A stretch of DNA of 64,000 nucleotides from Spirochaetales bacterium (GTDB lineage Bacteria > Spirochaetota > Spirochaetia > SZUA-6 > RPPD01): NCBI GenBank assembly GCA_016930675.1, contig JAFGGG010000035.1, forward strand, positions 1-64,000, read 5' to 3'. The first letter of the stretch is position 1, and each line of letters begins with the position of its first letter. Shown piece by piece: positions 36,253-45,663 of the stretch. The translations under genes were made by a program, and so were the position numbers. The notes below the pieces were generated by a model. The model had not been told where the DNA came from, made no database searches, and was given only the letters and a program-made list of their open reading frames with translations.

Positions 36253-37470
36253 GTGTCCATGAAACATAATGAAAAGAAATTAAAAAAAGAATCCTATCAA
36301 AAACAGATTAATAAATTAAAAAAAACCGGAAATAAATTGGAAGCAAATCATAAAATGTTACAGAATGAAATAAACGGGAAGAATAAAGAAATAAAACAAA
36401 AAAATAATTTATTGGAGCGTATTTTTTCCAATACGCATATTTTAATTGCGTATCTGGACACGAATTTTAATTTTATTCAGGTAAACAACACGTATGCCAA
36501 TTATAATAAAAAAGCAATTGATTATTATATCGGAAAAAATTATTTTGAACTTTTTCCTGATAAAGAATATGAAAAAATATTCAAGCAGGTAGCAAAAACA
36601 GGCAAGCCTTATATTGTTTTTGGAGAGAAGTTTAATTATTACATGAATACGGAAAAACCGGATTGTACATATTGGGACTGGAGTCTGCATCCGGTCAAAG
36701 ACAGGAAGAAAGCGATTGACGGAGTAATTCTGACTCTTCTGGATGTGACAGAACGCGTAAAAGCGCAACAGGAACTGGAAGAAGTTAAAGAACAGCTGCT
36801 GCAATCAAAAAGATTATCTGATCTGGGATTATTGGCGGCGGCTGTCGCCCATGAGTTAAGGAATCCGCTTAGTGTCATACAGGCTGCATTGTACAATATT
36901 GAAAGGAAAAAAGGAAACGCCCCTATTCAAAACCAGCTACATACAATCGAAAAAAAAATAATGGAAGGCGATCAAACCATCTCAAATCTTTTAACGTATG
37001 CAAAAATAAAACTGCCCGAATTCAAAAGAATCGATATACTTACATTATTGGACGAGTCTGTTGATTTGGTTAAGCTTATATTACCGATTGAAAATATACA
37101 GATTAATAAATTTATAAGTGATGATTTTAATAGTTTCATTAAAATCGATCCTTTTCAAATAAAAAAAGTTTTCAATAATGTTTTATTGAACTCATTTCAA
37201 TCCATTAAAAAAAGCAAAGGTATAATAAATATTCATGCAAAAACAGTTAACAATGTAATGAAATTGACCATTATCGATAATGGATCGGGTATAAAAAAAG
37301 CTGATTTATCCAATGTGTTTAATCCATTCTTTACCAGAAAATCACGAGGAACAGGACTCGGCCTGTCCATTTGTATGGAAATTATAAATCTTCATAACGG
37401 GAATATTTCAATAGACAGCACATTGTTAAAAGGAACTACAATTCGTATCGAGTTACCATACAGGAAGTGA
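36253..37470 (+). CDS. Soluble PAS-containing sensor histidine kinase with N-terminal coiled coil
   Basis: 'AAVAHELRNPLSVIQAAL' H-box, 'DNGSGI', 'GTGLGLSIC' G boxes; no obvious TM; GTG start. Confidence 0.92.
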   Translation: MSMKHNEKKLKKESYQKQINKLKKTGNKLEANHKMLQNEINGKNKEIKQKNNLLERIFSNTHILIAYLDTNFNFIQVNNTYANYNKKAIDYYIGKNYFELFPDKEYEKIFKQVAKTGKPYIVFGEKFNYYMNTEKPDCTYWDWSLHPVKDRKKAIDGVILTLLDVTERVKAQQELEEVKEQLLQSKRLSDLGLLAAAVAHELRNPLSVIQAALYNIERKKGNAPIQNQLHTIEKKIMEGDQTISNLLTYAKIKLPEFKRIDILTLLDESVDLVKLILPIENIQINKFISDDFNSFIKIDPFQIKKVFNNVLLNSFQSIKKSKGIINIHAKTVNNVMKLTIIDNGSGIKKADLSNVFNPFFTRKSRGTGLGLSICMEIINLHNGNISIDSTLLKGTTIRIELPYRK

Positions 37471-37474
37471 TGTT

Positions 37475-37858
37475 ATGATAAAAAAGATATTAATAATAGA
37501 AGATGATATGGATATGTGTAATGAATTAAATGAAGCTTTAACGGATTTGGGTTATCAGGTTCATCTGGCTTTTGACGGTTTAGCCGGGAAAAAAATAATT
37601 GAAAAGAATAAGTATGATATTATTGTTTTGGATTTAAAGATTCCGAAATTTGACGGATACCGGATTTTAGATTTTATGAGTAAGAAATTAATTAAATCCA
37701 AGGTAATTGTTATTACGGCAAGAATGAAAATCCATTATGAAGATATAATCAGGCAGAATCAGGAACAGGAAGAGAATGATCTGCTAAAAAAGGCAGATTC
37801 GATTTTAATAAAACCTTTTAAAATAATGGAATTAATAAACGAAATAAACACATGTTAA
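37475..37858 (+). CDS. Receiver-only response regulator
   Basis: ILIIEDDMDM…IIVLDLKIPKFDG…VIVITAR…ILIKPF. Confidence 0.9.
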   Translation: MIKKILIIEDDMDMCNELNEALTDLGYQVHLAFDGLAGKKIIEKNKYDIIVLDLKIPKFDGYRILDFMSKKLIKSKVIVITARMKIHYEDIIRQNQEQEENDLLKKADSILIKPFKIMELINEINTC

Positions 37859-37962
37859 TGTCAAGTCTTTCTTAATCACCGTCTTTAACAAGGAAAAAGG
37901 ATAGTAATTAGACGAACCCGGGAATTGTTAAGTATTCCTCTTAATGTATACATTATATTGAG

Positions 37963-38337
37963 ATGATAATAAAAAGAATATTAATAGTTGATGACGATAT
38001 GGAATATATGAATGAGTTGGAAGAATTTTTAATTCTACAGAATTTTGAGATTGTTAAAAAAAATAATACTTTCAAGATATTAATGTTTACAATAAAGATC
38101 AAACCTGACCTTATAATTCTGGATTTAAAAATAAATGGAATGACCGGTATTGATGTAACCAGGCTGTTAAAGAGGTGTCAAGCGACTAAAGATATCCCTG
38201 TAATAGTGATGTCTAATTATCATAATTCTGATTCCAATAATCATGAAGTAATTGAATCAGGGGTAGAAATATATCTTAAAAAAACAATACGACCGGAATT
38301 GTTGATAGAAGAAATCAGGAAAATTGAAAGGAATTGA
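37963..38337 (+). CDS. Second receiver-only response regulator
   Basis: ILIVDDDMEY…LIILDLKINGMTG…VIVMSN…YLKKTI. Confidence 0.88.
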   Translation: MIIKRILIVDDDMEYMNELEEFLILQNFEIVKKNNTFKILMFTIKIKPDLIILDLKINGMTGIDVTRLLKRCQATKDIPVIVMSNYHNSDSNNHEVIESGVEIYLKKTIRPELLIEEIRKIERN

Positions 38338-38414
38338 ATTATGTATTTTATTGATATTAATTTAAGATCTTCGTTGGAGATCAATAATATTAAATGTTTT
38401 ATAAGGAGATAATT

Positions 38415-38693
38415 ATGGAAAAGGAAAATAAAACTGAGAATGTCTTTGAGAAAAGTATGGCTTCATTTTTAATAGACAAACCAATATGGGTATGGTGGTT
38501 GAGTCATATTGTGTTGACCGGAGTACTTTTCGGGATTTTCTATTTAGCTTTATATCTGCTGACAATTAACTGGTGGGTGGGAGTTTTGATTCTTCTTGTT
38601 ACCGGGATTGTCTGGGGTTCGATTAAACGTTTTCAAACAAAGGGAAGAATAAAAGTAAAAAAAGGGGAAGCTGAAGCTTCGCAAGCGGGTTAA
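38415..38693 (+). CDS. Small two-TM membrane protein, unknown function
   Basis: RBS AAGGAG before ATG 38415; two hydrophobic helices then basic tail. Confidence 0.75.
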   Translation: MEKENKTENVFEKSMASFLIDKPIWVWWLSHIVLTGVLFGIFYLALYLLTINWWVGVLILLVTGIVWGSIKRFQTKGRIKVKKGEAEASQAG

Positions 38694-38733
38694 ATAAATA
38701 TTTTTATCACTTTTGACATGAGGAGGAAATATT

Positions 38734-39036
38734 ATGATGACAAGAGATGAATATGTAAAAAATATAAAAACAAAGCTTGATGAATTAACTACAGGAATTG
38801 AAAAAATTGAGCACAAGGCCAAATCAGTCAGGGAAAATGTCAAAGCAAAACTTCAAGCAAGGATAAATGAGCTCCGGGAAAAACGTGATTTCGCGTTTTC
38901 AAAGCTTCAAGAAATAAAAGAAACCGGCGAAGACACCTGGCAGGACCTTAAACTGAGTACCGAAAATGTTATTGATTCTTTAAAGGATGCTTTATCCAAA
39001 ACAATGGCACGGTTTAAAAAGAAAAAAGCAAGTTGA
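38734..39036 (+). CDS. Short coiled-coil protein, unknown function
   Basis: RBS GAGGAGG; charged heptad-like 100-aa sequence. Confidence 0.75.
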   Translation: MMTRDEYVKNIKTKLDELTTGIEKIEHKAKSVRENVKAKLQARINELREKRDFAFSKLQEIKETGEDTWQDLKLSTENVIDSLKDALSKTMARFKKKKAS

Positions 39037-39105
39037 TCTTTACAAAAATATCAAAGAAAAAGGGATTAATTAATTGGTTTCAAATCTTAATTTTGGAAGG
39101 GGAAA

Positions 39106-40686
39106 ATGAAAAACAGAAGATTCCGTTTAAGGATTATAATTCCGGCATTTCCGAATTTCAATGTTTATTCAATAGTAGCTTCGAGAACTACTTCCGTCGG
39201 GCCTGTGTATGTGGGAACTGCCGCCGCTAAATTGGATTTGTGGGATGTTGAAATAATTGACGAGAATAATTGTCATGGCAGGTTTTATCCAAAAGATAAC
39301 GATAACAAACTTGATCATGAAAAACTGCAGCAGGAAAGACCGGCAGATGTTGTAGGTTTTTATGGTTCGATTTCCTCCACCATTCCAAGGCTTTTTAAGC
39401 TGGCCGGGTTCTATAAAAGCAGGGGCGTAAAAACAGTTGCCGGAGGCAAGCATGTGGAAAACCTGCCCCTGGAAGCTCTCCGCAGCGGTGTTGATGTTGT
39501 TGTTTTTAAGGAAGGTGAGGAAACAATAAAAGAGCTTTTACTGGCCTGGCAGAATGAAAATCCCATAGCAAATGTTAAGGGTATCGCTTTTCTTGAAAAT
39601 GATGAATTAATCAGGACAAAAGACAGACCTTTGATACATAATTTTGATACTGAAATATATCCTGATTTCAGCCTGCTTTATTATACAAAAATGAAGATCT
39701 ATCCTCTTAACAGAACAAGAGGTTGTAATTCTAATTGTGAGTTTTGCGCTGTCAAAGACAAGGCGCGAAGTTGCACACCTCAAAAAATGTTCAACAATGT
39801 TGTTCATCTTGTTGAAACAATCGGTGCCAGGCATTTCTTTGAAACAAGCGACCATTTCGCGGCTAATAGAGAGGATGCGATCGAATTCTGTAAATTAATC
39901 GCTTCTTATCAGAAACACAAGCGTGTAAAACTTTCCTTTACAGTGCAAACAAGAATTACGGATGCCAGATATCCCGAATTACTGCAAGCTATGAAAGAAG
40001 CAAATATAGAAATTATTTGTATTGGGTATGAATCTCCTATTGATAATGAGTTAAAGAATATGCAAAAAGGTTACAGTTCCAAGGATTTGATCAACTGGAC
40101 AAAAACATTTCATAAATATCGATTTTTTATTCACAGCATGTTTATATTCGGCTATCCTAATAAAAAAGCTTCAGATCATGAAATATCCTTAGCTAAAAAA
40201 ATCAATATTTTCCGTAAATTTATTAAAAACGCAAAAGTGGATACCATACAGGTACTACTGCCGATACCTCTGCCCGGAACGGCTTTATATAAAAGGCTGG
40301 AACAGGAAGACCGGCTCTTCTCTTTAGATAAAATCGGATGGGAGTACTATGACGGTCAGTACCCTTTATTTAAGCCTGATGACGGAACAACTCCGGAGGA
40401 ATTGCATAACGCTATCAGAAAGATTATGTTTCCGTTTTATTCATTTCTAACTATATTCAAAATAATTATTATTCTGCTTTTCCTATTTCCCGGTCTTATG
40501 TTTATTTTATCATTTACATTTATTACCGGCAAAACAAAATATTTTTTTGATGTTTTCAATATATGGAGAAGAAAATTATTTAGCAAACACATATTGAAAT
40601 TCGGAGGTCATTTGATCATTAAAGACTGGGTTAAAAAATATAAAGAAGGAGTTTTTCAGAAAAAATTACATGCAGCAAAACAGTGA
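39106..40686 (+). CDS. B12-binding domain radical SAM protein with C-terminal hydrophobic segment
   Basis: B12-binding-like N-term 'DVVGFYGSISSTIPRLFKLAGFYKSRGVKTVAGGKHVENLP', CNSNCEFC cluster, C-term 'FKIIIILLFLFPGLMFILSF'. Confidence 0.88.
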   Translation: MKNRRFRLRIIIPAFPNFNVYSIVASRTTSVGPVYVGTAAAKLDLWDVEIIDENNCHGRFYPKDNDNKLDHEKLQQERPADVVGFYGSISSTIPRLFKLAGFYKSRGVKTVAGGKHVENLPLEALRSGVDVVVFKEGEETIKELLLAWQNENPIANVKGIAFLENDELIRTKDRPLIHNFDTEIYPDFSLLYYTKMKIYPLNRTRGCNSNCEFCAVKDKARSCTPQKMFNNVVHLVETIGARHFFETSDHFAANREDAIEFCKLIASYQKHKRVKLSFTVQTRITDARYPELLQAMKEANIEIICIGYESPIDNELKNMQKGYSSKDLINWTKTFHKYRFFIHSMFIFGYPNKKASDHEISLAKKINIFRKFIKNAKVDTIQVLLPIPLPGTALYKRLEQEDRLFSLDKIGWEYYDGQYPLFKPDDGTTPEELHNAIRKIMFPFYSFLTIFKIIIILLFLFPGLMFILSFTFITGKTKYFFDVFNIWRRKLFSKHILKFGGHLIIKDWVKKYKEGVFQKKLHAAKQ

Positions 40687-40729
40687 TAAGACATTACGAA
40701 AGGGGAATGCGGTAAAGGAACGAATCTAA

Positions 40730-41728
40730 ATGAATGGTGATGAATTTCTCAAGGAGATCGCAGAAAGCTTTAAGAGGACGCCAAAAGAAATAATTATTTT
40801 AATAAGCGTCATCCTTGCTGTTATTTGCTTAATCATAATTATAAATATTATTAAAAGGATTATGGAACGAAACAAATTGGCTTTAGCTGTAAATAAAAGA
40901 TTTGAAAAATACATAGTCAAGTACTCACTTACAAAGCCTGAGCTTGACTTAGTCGATCGAATGTCCCGGTTTCTAAAAAATCCTTTAAAAAAATATCTGC
41001 TTCTGACGAATGCGCATACATTTAATACCTGCTTTCACTTGTTATCGAGAAAAGAAGAAGTGGATAAAAAAATCCAGATGTCATTTTATAAAAAGCTGGG
41101 ATTTGATCGTTTTGATCCCTATAAAGTTCCAAGTTCAAGTAATGATATCGCGGAAGGAACTCCGGCCAGGGTGTTCAGTGCGGATAAAAAAACTGCTGTA
41201 AACGGAATTATAACTCGACACCTGCCGGACGCCCTGGTGTTCGAATCTTTGGATAGCCTTGAAAAATTTTCAAACGAGGATGAAGTTATTCTAGTCACGC
41301 ATAATTACACAGGTCTCTATGGTCTTAAAACAAGAGTGTTAAAAGGTGAGAATAAAACTATTTATATGGCTAATTCTGAAGACATTGTAACAATACAACG
41401 TAGGGAATATTTTAGGAAAAATATTTATCTGCCCATATTATTACGCCGAGAAGATTCCAAAGATGAACCTGACTATGCATATATCCGCGATCTTAGCGCC
41501 GGCGGACTTAGTGTTACGAATCCTGGAAAGAAATATGTGAAAAAAGACGATTTATCTCTTTTTTTTCATAAAGAAGCAGATAAAAAGTTCCATCTCTCCG
41601 GTGAGGTAGTACGTGTGTCTATAAATAATAAAATACTTCATATTAAATTCGGTTATGTAACAAACAGCGTCAGGGATCGTCTTGTTGGTTTGATTCAAGC
41701 AGGGGATCCCATTCATGTTAAAAAATAA
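40730..41728 (+). CDS. Membrane-anchored PilZ-domain protein
   Basis: N-terminal TM; RREYFRKN (RxxxR) and DLSAGG (D/NxSxxG) PilZ motifs. Confidence 0.85.
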   Translation: MNGDEFLKEIAESFKRTPKEIIILISVILAVICLIIIINIIKRIMERNKLALAVNKRFEKYIVKYSLTKPELDLVDRMSRFLKNPLKKYLLLTNAHTFNTCFHLLSRKEEVDKKIQMSFYKKLGFDRFDPYKVPSSSNDIAEGTPARVFSADKKTAVNGIITRHLPDALVFESLDSLEKFSNEDEVILVTHNYTGLYGLKTRVLKGENKTIYMANSEDIVTIQRREYFRKNIYLPILLRREDSKDEPDYAYIRDLSAGGLSVTNPGKKYVKKDDLSLFFHKEADKKFHLSGEVVRVSINNKILHIKFGYVTNSVRDRLVGLIQAGDPIHVKK

Positions 41729-41803
41729 ATCCTTTACCTATAATGAGTCGCGAAAACACGATAATAAACCAGACCTCTGTCATATAAAACAACATCGCCG
41801 GGT

Positions 41804-43473
41804 TTAAACGATATTCGCTTTAATATAATTCTTAATATCTCTGTGTCCTCCGAGTACTTCGCGAGCACGGGTAATTTCAAAAGCCCCTTTAAGATATTCT
41901 TTTCGATCAAGATAAAGTGTGCCGATTTTCCAATAGGCTTCGACAAACCACATATCAATTGCTATTTTTGAATTATTTACTTTTTTAAATTCATTTTGAA
42001 CAGCGATAATATCCTGCTTCAGCTTTTTGTCAGCTATTTCACTGAGAAGATCACTATGCGGTTTAATTTACACATAATACTCGGTTGCGGTCTGTGCATC
42101 CAAGAGTTCGATGATGTCTGAATAAACTGCGAAACTTTTTTTCTGTTATAACGGTAAAGGGCTCCGGCATAGTAATAAAGAATGAAGGGATTCGAGGGTT
42201 CGTCTTGGGCGGCTTTTTTCATAAGCTTTGCCGCCTGTTCGTACCTCTTGGCATTGTAGAGGGAGATAGCTTCTTGGATGGTATGATGGTGCTTGTCCGA
42301 AAGCAGGGTAGGCTGCTCTAGTTCCTTTCCTAAATGAATGTTCGGCGTGATTATATCACCGCGTTCAATCACTTCATTGGGAATTACATGTATGTATTGA
42401 AGAATTTTATCAGCAAAAACATAGGATTCATAGTTGGTAACCTCTTCAAAAACATCAGCGTCAGTAAGCAGTGATTCTCCGAACCTAGCCATAAGTTTGT
42501 TACCGTACGTGATAAACAGCACATTGTAAGGATTAAGCAGTTCCTGCATCTTAAGCACTATGTCGTACAGCTCCTGTGAATGCTCGGGCAGAAAAAAATC
42601 TTCCGGTGCCATAACAAGCCAGGCCTTTTTGACCAGCACATTATATACATACTGCTGAATAAACCTGCAATAGGTGTGCATAGGGATTAATGTAATAAAC
42701 CGGTTCCACTCATTATCCTGTTCGGGAAATTCAAAGGAATCGATGAGTTGGTTTCCCACCCGAATAAATTCCCGAATGTTTTTTTCCGCGCTTTGTTTGT
42801 CCAAGGTTACATCACATAAATAATAAACCAGGCTCATGTCGAGATTTTTGAAAACATAAGAGAAGTAATCCAAATTATCGTTTTTAAAGCTTGATACAAG
42901 TAGTTTTCCAAAATCAGTAAGCGGCAATTTATGCGGGATCAAGACATCCCTGATTAAGAGAGCTTCCACATGGTAGGCATCCATTTCATAGAGATAGTTT
43001 TCAAGCAGGTTGTTGTAAGTGGAGGTAAAAGCCTTGTAATCAATAAAATAGTTGTACGCATGCTGCATTTCGTGGATAAGCAGGGAAAAAACAAGAGATT
43101 TCTGTCTGGGATAAAGGGCAAGTAAATTTTTTTCTACTATAATAATGGGTTTTTGTTCGGGATTATCCGGTGAATAATTAAACTGTGCTCCATAGTGTAC
43201 ATTGCTGACAGCCTGGTCGCTCATCAACAGCAAGAGTTCATAACTCTCTCTTTTTGTTCTGATAAGAGCAACACGTTGACAAAGCATCTCATTGGCAGGA
43301 TGACTATTTTCAACCAGATCACAGAGTTCATAGAAAATTTGAAGCAGTCTTTCTGAAAAGTGATAGGTAATGCTCCGGTTTGAATCCGCTTTATCGGCGG
43401 ATATATACATAACAGAAACCAGAAAAAGCAGACAGAGTACGATGCGCATCACATACCGCTGCATAAAATCCAC
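41804..43473 (-). pseudogene. Secreted HExxH-motif protein with C-terminal TPR, disrupted near the C-terminus
   Basis: 'LLIHEMQHAYNYFID' HExxH; TPR 'AISLYNAKRYEQAAKLMKKAAQDEPSNPFILYYYAGALYRYN'; coding resumes in another frame as KSFAVYSDIIELLDAQTATEYYV*IKPHSDLLSEIADKKLKQ…MWFVEAYWKIGTLYLDRKEYLKGAFEITRAREVLGGHRDIKNYIKANIV*. Confidence 0.75.
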
Positions 43474-43654
43474 CTCCGAAATTACCGCTGGCTTGGCCGG
43501 CAGTATATTAATCTCCGGTTCATTACTTTAGTATATACAAACACTTATTTCAACGTAGAATTCATCTGTAAATATCAAATACGCAATGCATTTTTTTATG
43601 CTGCGATAAAAGCTGCTTGTATACCTAAGCGGACTTTCATAATATATATACTAG

Positions 43655-44905
43655 GTGGCAAAAATAAAATATTTTTTCACTTTTTTCTTTTTTCTGGTGG
43701 CTTTTTGCGGTTACGGAGAAAAATCCGGAACCGAACCGCCTGTTATCCGGAGCGGTGAGCTTAATCTTAGAGGTTTTAACTTCACTGAACAAAACCTGAT
43801 CGTACTGGAAGGGGAGTGGGAGTTTTACTGGGAACAGTTGATCGATCCCAAAGCCTTTTTAAGCGGCGAAAAACACAGTTTAGGTTTATATTGCGAAATA
43901 CCGAGTTTCTGGACGGAGAAAGAAATAGGGGGAAAACGCTTTCCGGCCTTTGGTTACGCCACCTACCACCTCAAAGTGGAAATTGATGAAACCGTACCGT
44001 TGCTTGGGATTTCAATAAAAAATGTGTACTCCGCTTACGCATTATATCTTAATGATACTCTAATTATTGAAAACGGCACGGTTGGTAAAAATCCTGAGTC
44101 TACGGTAGCGGAATCTCTTCCCAGAACAGCCTTTTTTAAGCCGGATTCGGATGTCCTCCATATCACAGTTCACGTAGCTAATTTTTCGAACAAGTATGCG
44201 GGAATTTCTGAAATAAAGCTGGGACAGTCCGATAAAATCGCCCGGGCGGTAAATCTGAATATCACACAGGATGCTGTGCTCTTCGGGAGTATTTCTGTTA
44301 TCGGACTCTATCATCTGCTTTTGTTTTTATTACGCAGGCGGGATAAAAATCTGCTTTTTTTTGGACTTTTTTGCCTCGTGGTTGCCATACGGACTCTCCT
44401 GATGGGCGAACGGCTGTTAAGAAGTGCGTTTTTCTTTGTGGACACAAATAGCATGTTCATTTTGGAATATCTTACCGTTCCTTTGAGCGCTGTGCTCTTT
44501 TCAAGTTTTTTTTATTATCACTATCGTATGCGCTGGTATTTTTGGATACAGGCCGTGCTTATTATCTTAAGTGTACTCAATGTCTGCGTCACCATAATTA
44601 CTCCGCTTGCCGTCTCGATGATGTTGGCGAGATTCTATTATATAGCCATTATCCTCATGTGCGCGTTTGTACTCACAGGAATCGTCCGGGCGATTATCCA
44701 GAAACGGCAGGGAGCTCTCATTTTTCTTATTGGATTTATTATTATCTTCTCCACAGTTGTCAATGACGTATTAATATTCAATCGGGTTTTTATCGGGTCC
44801 TACCTGCTTCCTTTTGGGCTGTTTAGCTTCATCTTTTCCCAGGCTACGCTTATTTCGATCTATTTTGCCGCTGCATTTAAAGAAACGGAGAGACTGACAA
44901 GGTAG
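43655..44905 (+). CDS. 7TMR-DISM-type receptor (extracellular domain plus seven TM), ends at an in-frame TAG
   Basis: Extracellular 'LEGEWEFYWEQLIDPKAFLSG' then 7 TM; frame continues directly into HD-GYP. Confidence 0.8.
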   Translation: MAKIKYFFTFFFFLVAFCGYGEKSGTEPPVIRSGELNLRGFNFTEQNLIVLEGEWEFYWEQLIDPKAFLSGEKHSLGLYCEIPSFWTEKEIGGKRFPAFGYATYHLKVEIDETVPLLGISIKNVYSAYALYLNDTLIIENGTVGKNPESTVAESLPRTAFFKPDSDVLHITVHVANFSNKYAGISEIKLGQSDKIARAVNLNITQDAVLFGSISVIGLYHLLLFLLRRRDKNLLFFGLFCLVVAIRTLLMGERLLRSAFFFVDTNSMFILEYLTVPLSAVLFSSFFYYHYRMRWYFWIQAVLIILSVLNVCVTIITPLAVSMMLARFYYIAIILMCAFVLTGIVRAIIQKRQGALIFLIGFIIIFSTVVNDVLIFNRVFIGSYLLPFGLFSFIFSQATLISIYFAAAFKETERLTR

Positions 44906-45502
44906 CTGGCCGTAGAGATTCGCGGAACTATTGAGGTTATTCTAAAACTCCTGGCAACCAAAGATCCTTATACCGCGAGTCATCAGCAGCGGGTTACCGA
45001 ACTGGCGGTACATATTGCCAGGGAATTTAACTTAAACGAACAACAGATCGAGGCTCTTACACTCGCGGGCCAGATACATGATATCGGTAAAATATCCATT
45101 CCCACGGAGATACTCTGTAAACCGGGGAAGTTAAGCGATCTGGAGTTTAATTTAATCAAAACCCATCCTGAAACAGGCTATAATATTTTAAAGGAGATTG
45201 AATTTCCCTGGCCCATTGCGCGCATCGTATATCAGCACCATGAGCATATTGACGGGACAGGTTATCCTCAGAGCTTAAAAGGGCAGGACATAGATTTCTT
45301 AGCCAAAATACTTACAGTCGCGGATGTCGTAGAGGCGATCGCTTCGGACCGTCCTTATAGAGCGGCCCTGGGAATAGATGAGGGATTAAAGTATATCACG
45401 CAAAAAAGAGCTCATTTTTTCGATGCCAAAGTGGTCGATGTCTGTATTAGAATTTTCAAGAAAAATATATTCCATTTCCAAACAAAAGCGTTGGGTGCTT
45501 AA
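44906..45502 (+). CDS. HD-GYP domain, in the same frame as the preceding 7TM-DISM ORF; absent from the supplied ORF track
   Basis: Manual translation: LAVEIRGTIEVILKLLATKDPYTASHQQRVTELAVHIAREF…GQIHDIGKISIPTEILCKPG…YQHHEHIDGTGYPQSLKG…LTVADVVEAIASDRPYR…. Confidence 0.88.
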   Translation: MAVEIRGTIEVILKLLATKDPYTASHQQRVTELAVHIAREFNLNEQQIEALTLAGQIHDIGKISIPTEILCKPGKLSDLEFNLIKTHPETGYNILKEIEFPWPIARIVYQHHEHIDGTGYPQSLKGQDIDFLAKILTVADVVEAIASDRPYRAALGIDEGLKYITQKRAHFFDAKVVDVCIRIFKKNIFHFQTKALGA

Positions 45503-45663
45503 AGTAATCCCTAACAAAAAGCAATTCTGGTAAGCGGCTTTGCGGAAAACCAAGGCCTTAGGGATGCTCAAAAATAAGGTGTGGGAAAGTATGTTAAGAA
45601 ATCCTGTCTGATAAAGAAAATCGGTATAGCCCTTAAGCATGAATTAAAAAAAGTAATCCATGC

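Noticed and set aside
41734-41958. 74-aa minus-strand ORF listed in the track
   Set aside because: The alternative frame over the same bases gives clear TPR-like continuation of the upstream gene.
45386-45640. 84-aa minus-strand ORF
   Set aside because: Antisense to the HD-GYP C-terminus at 44906-45502.
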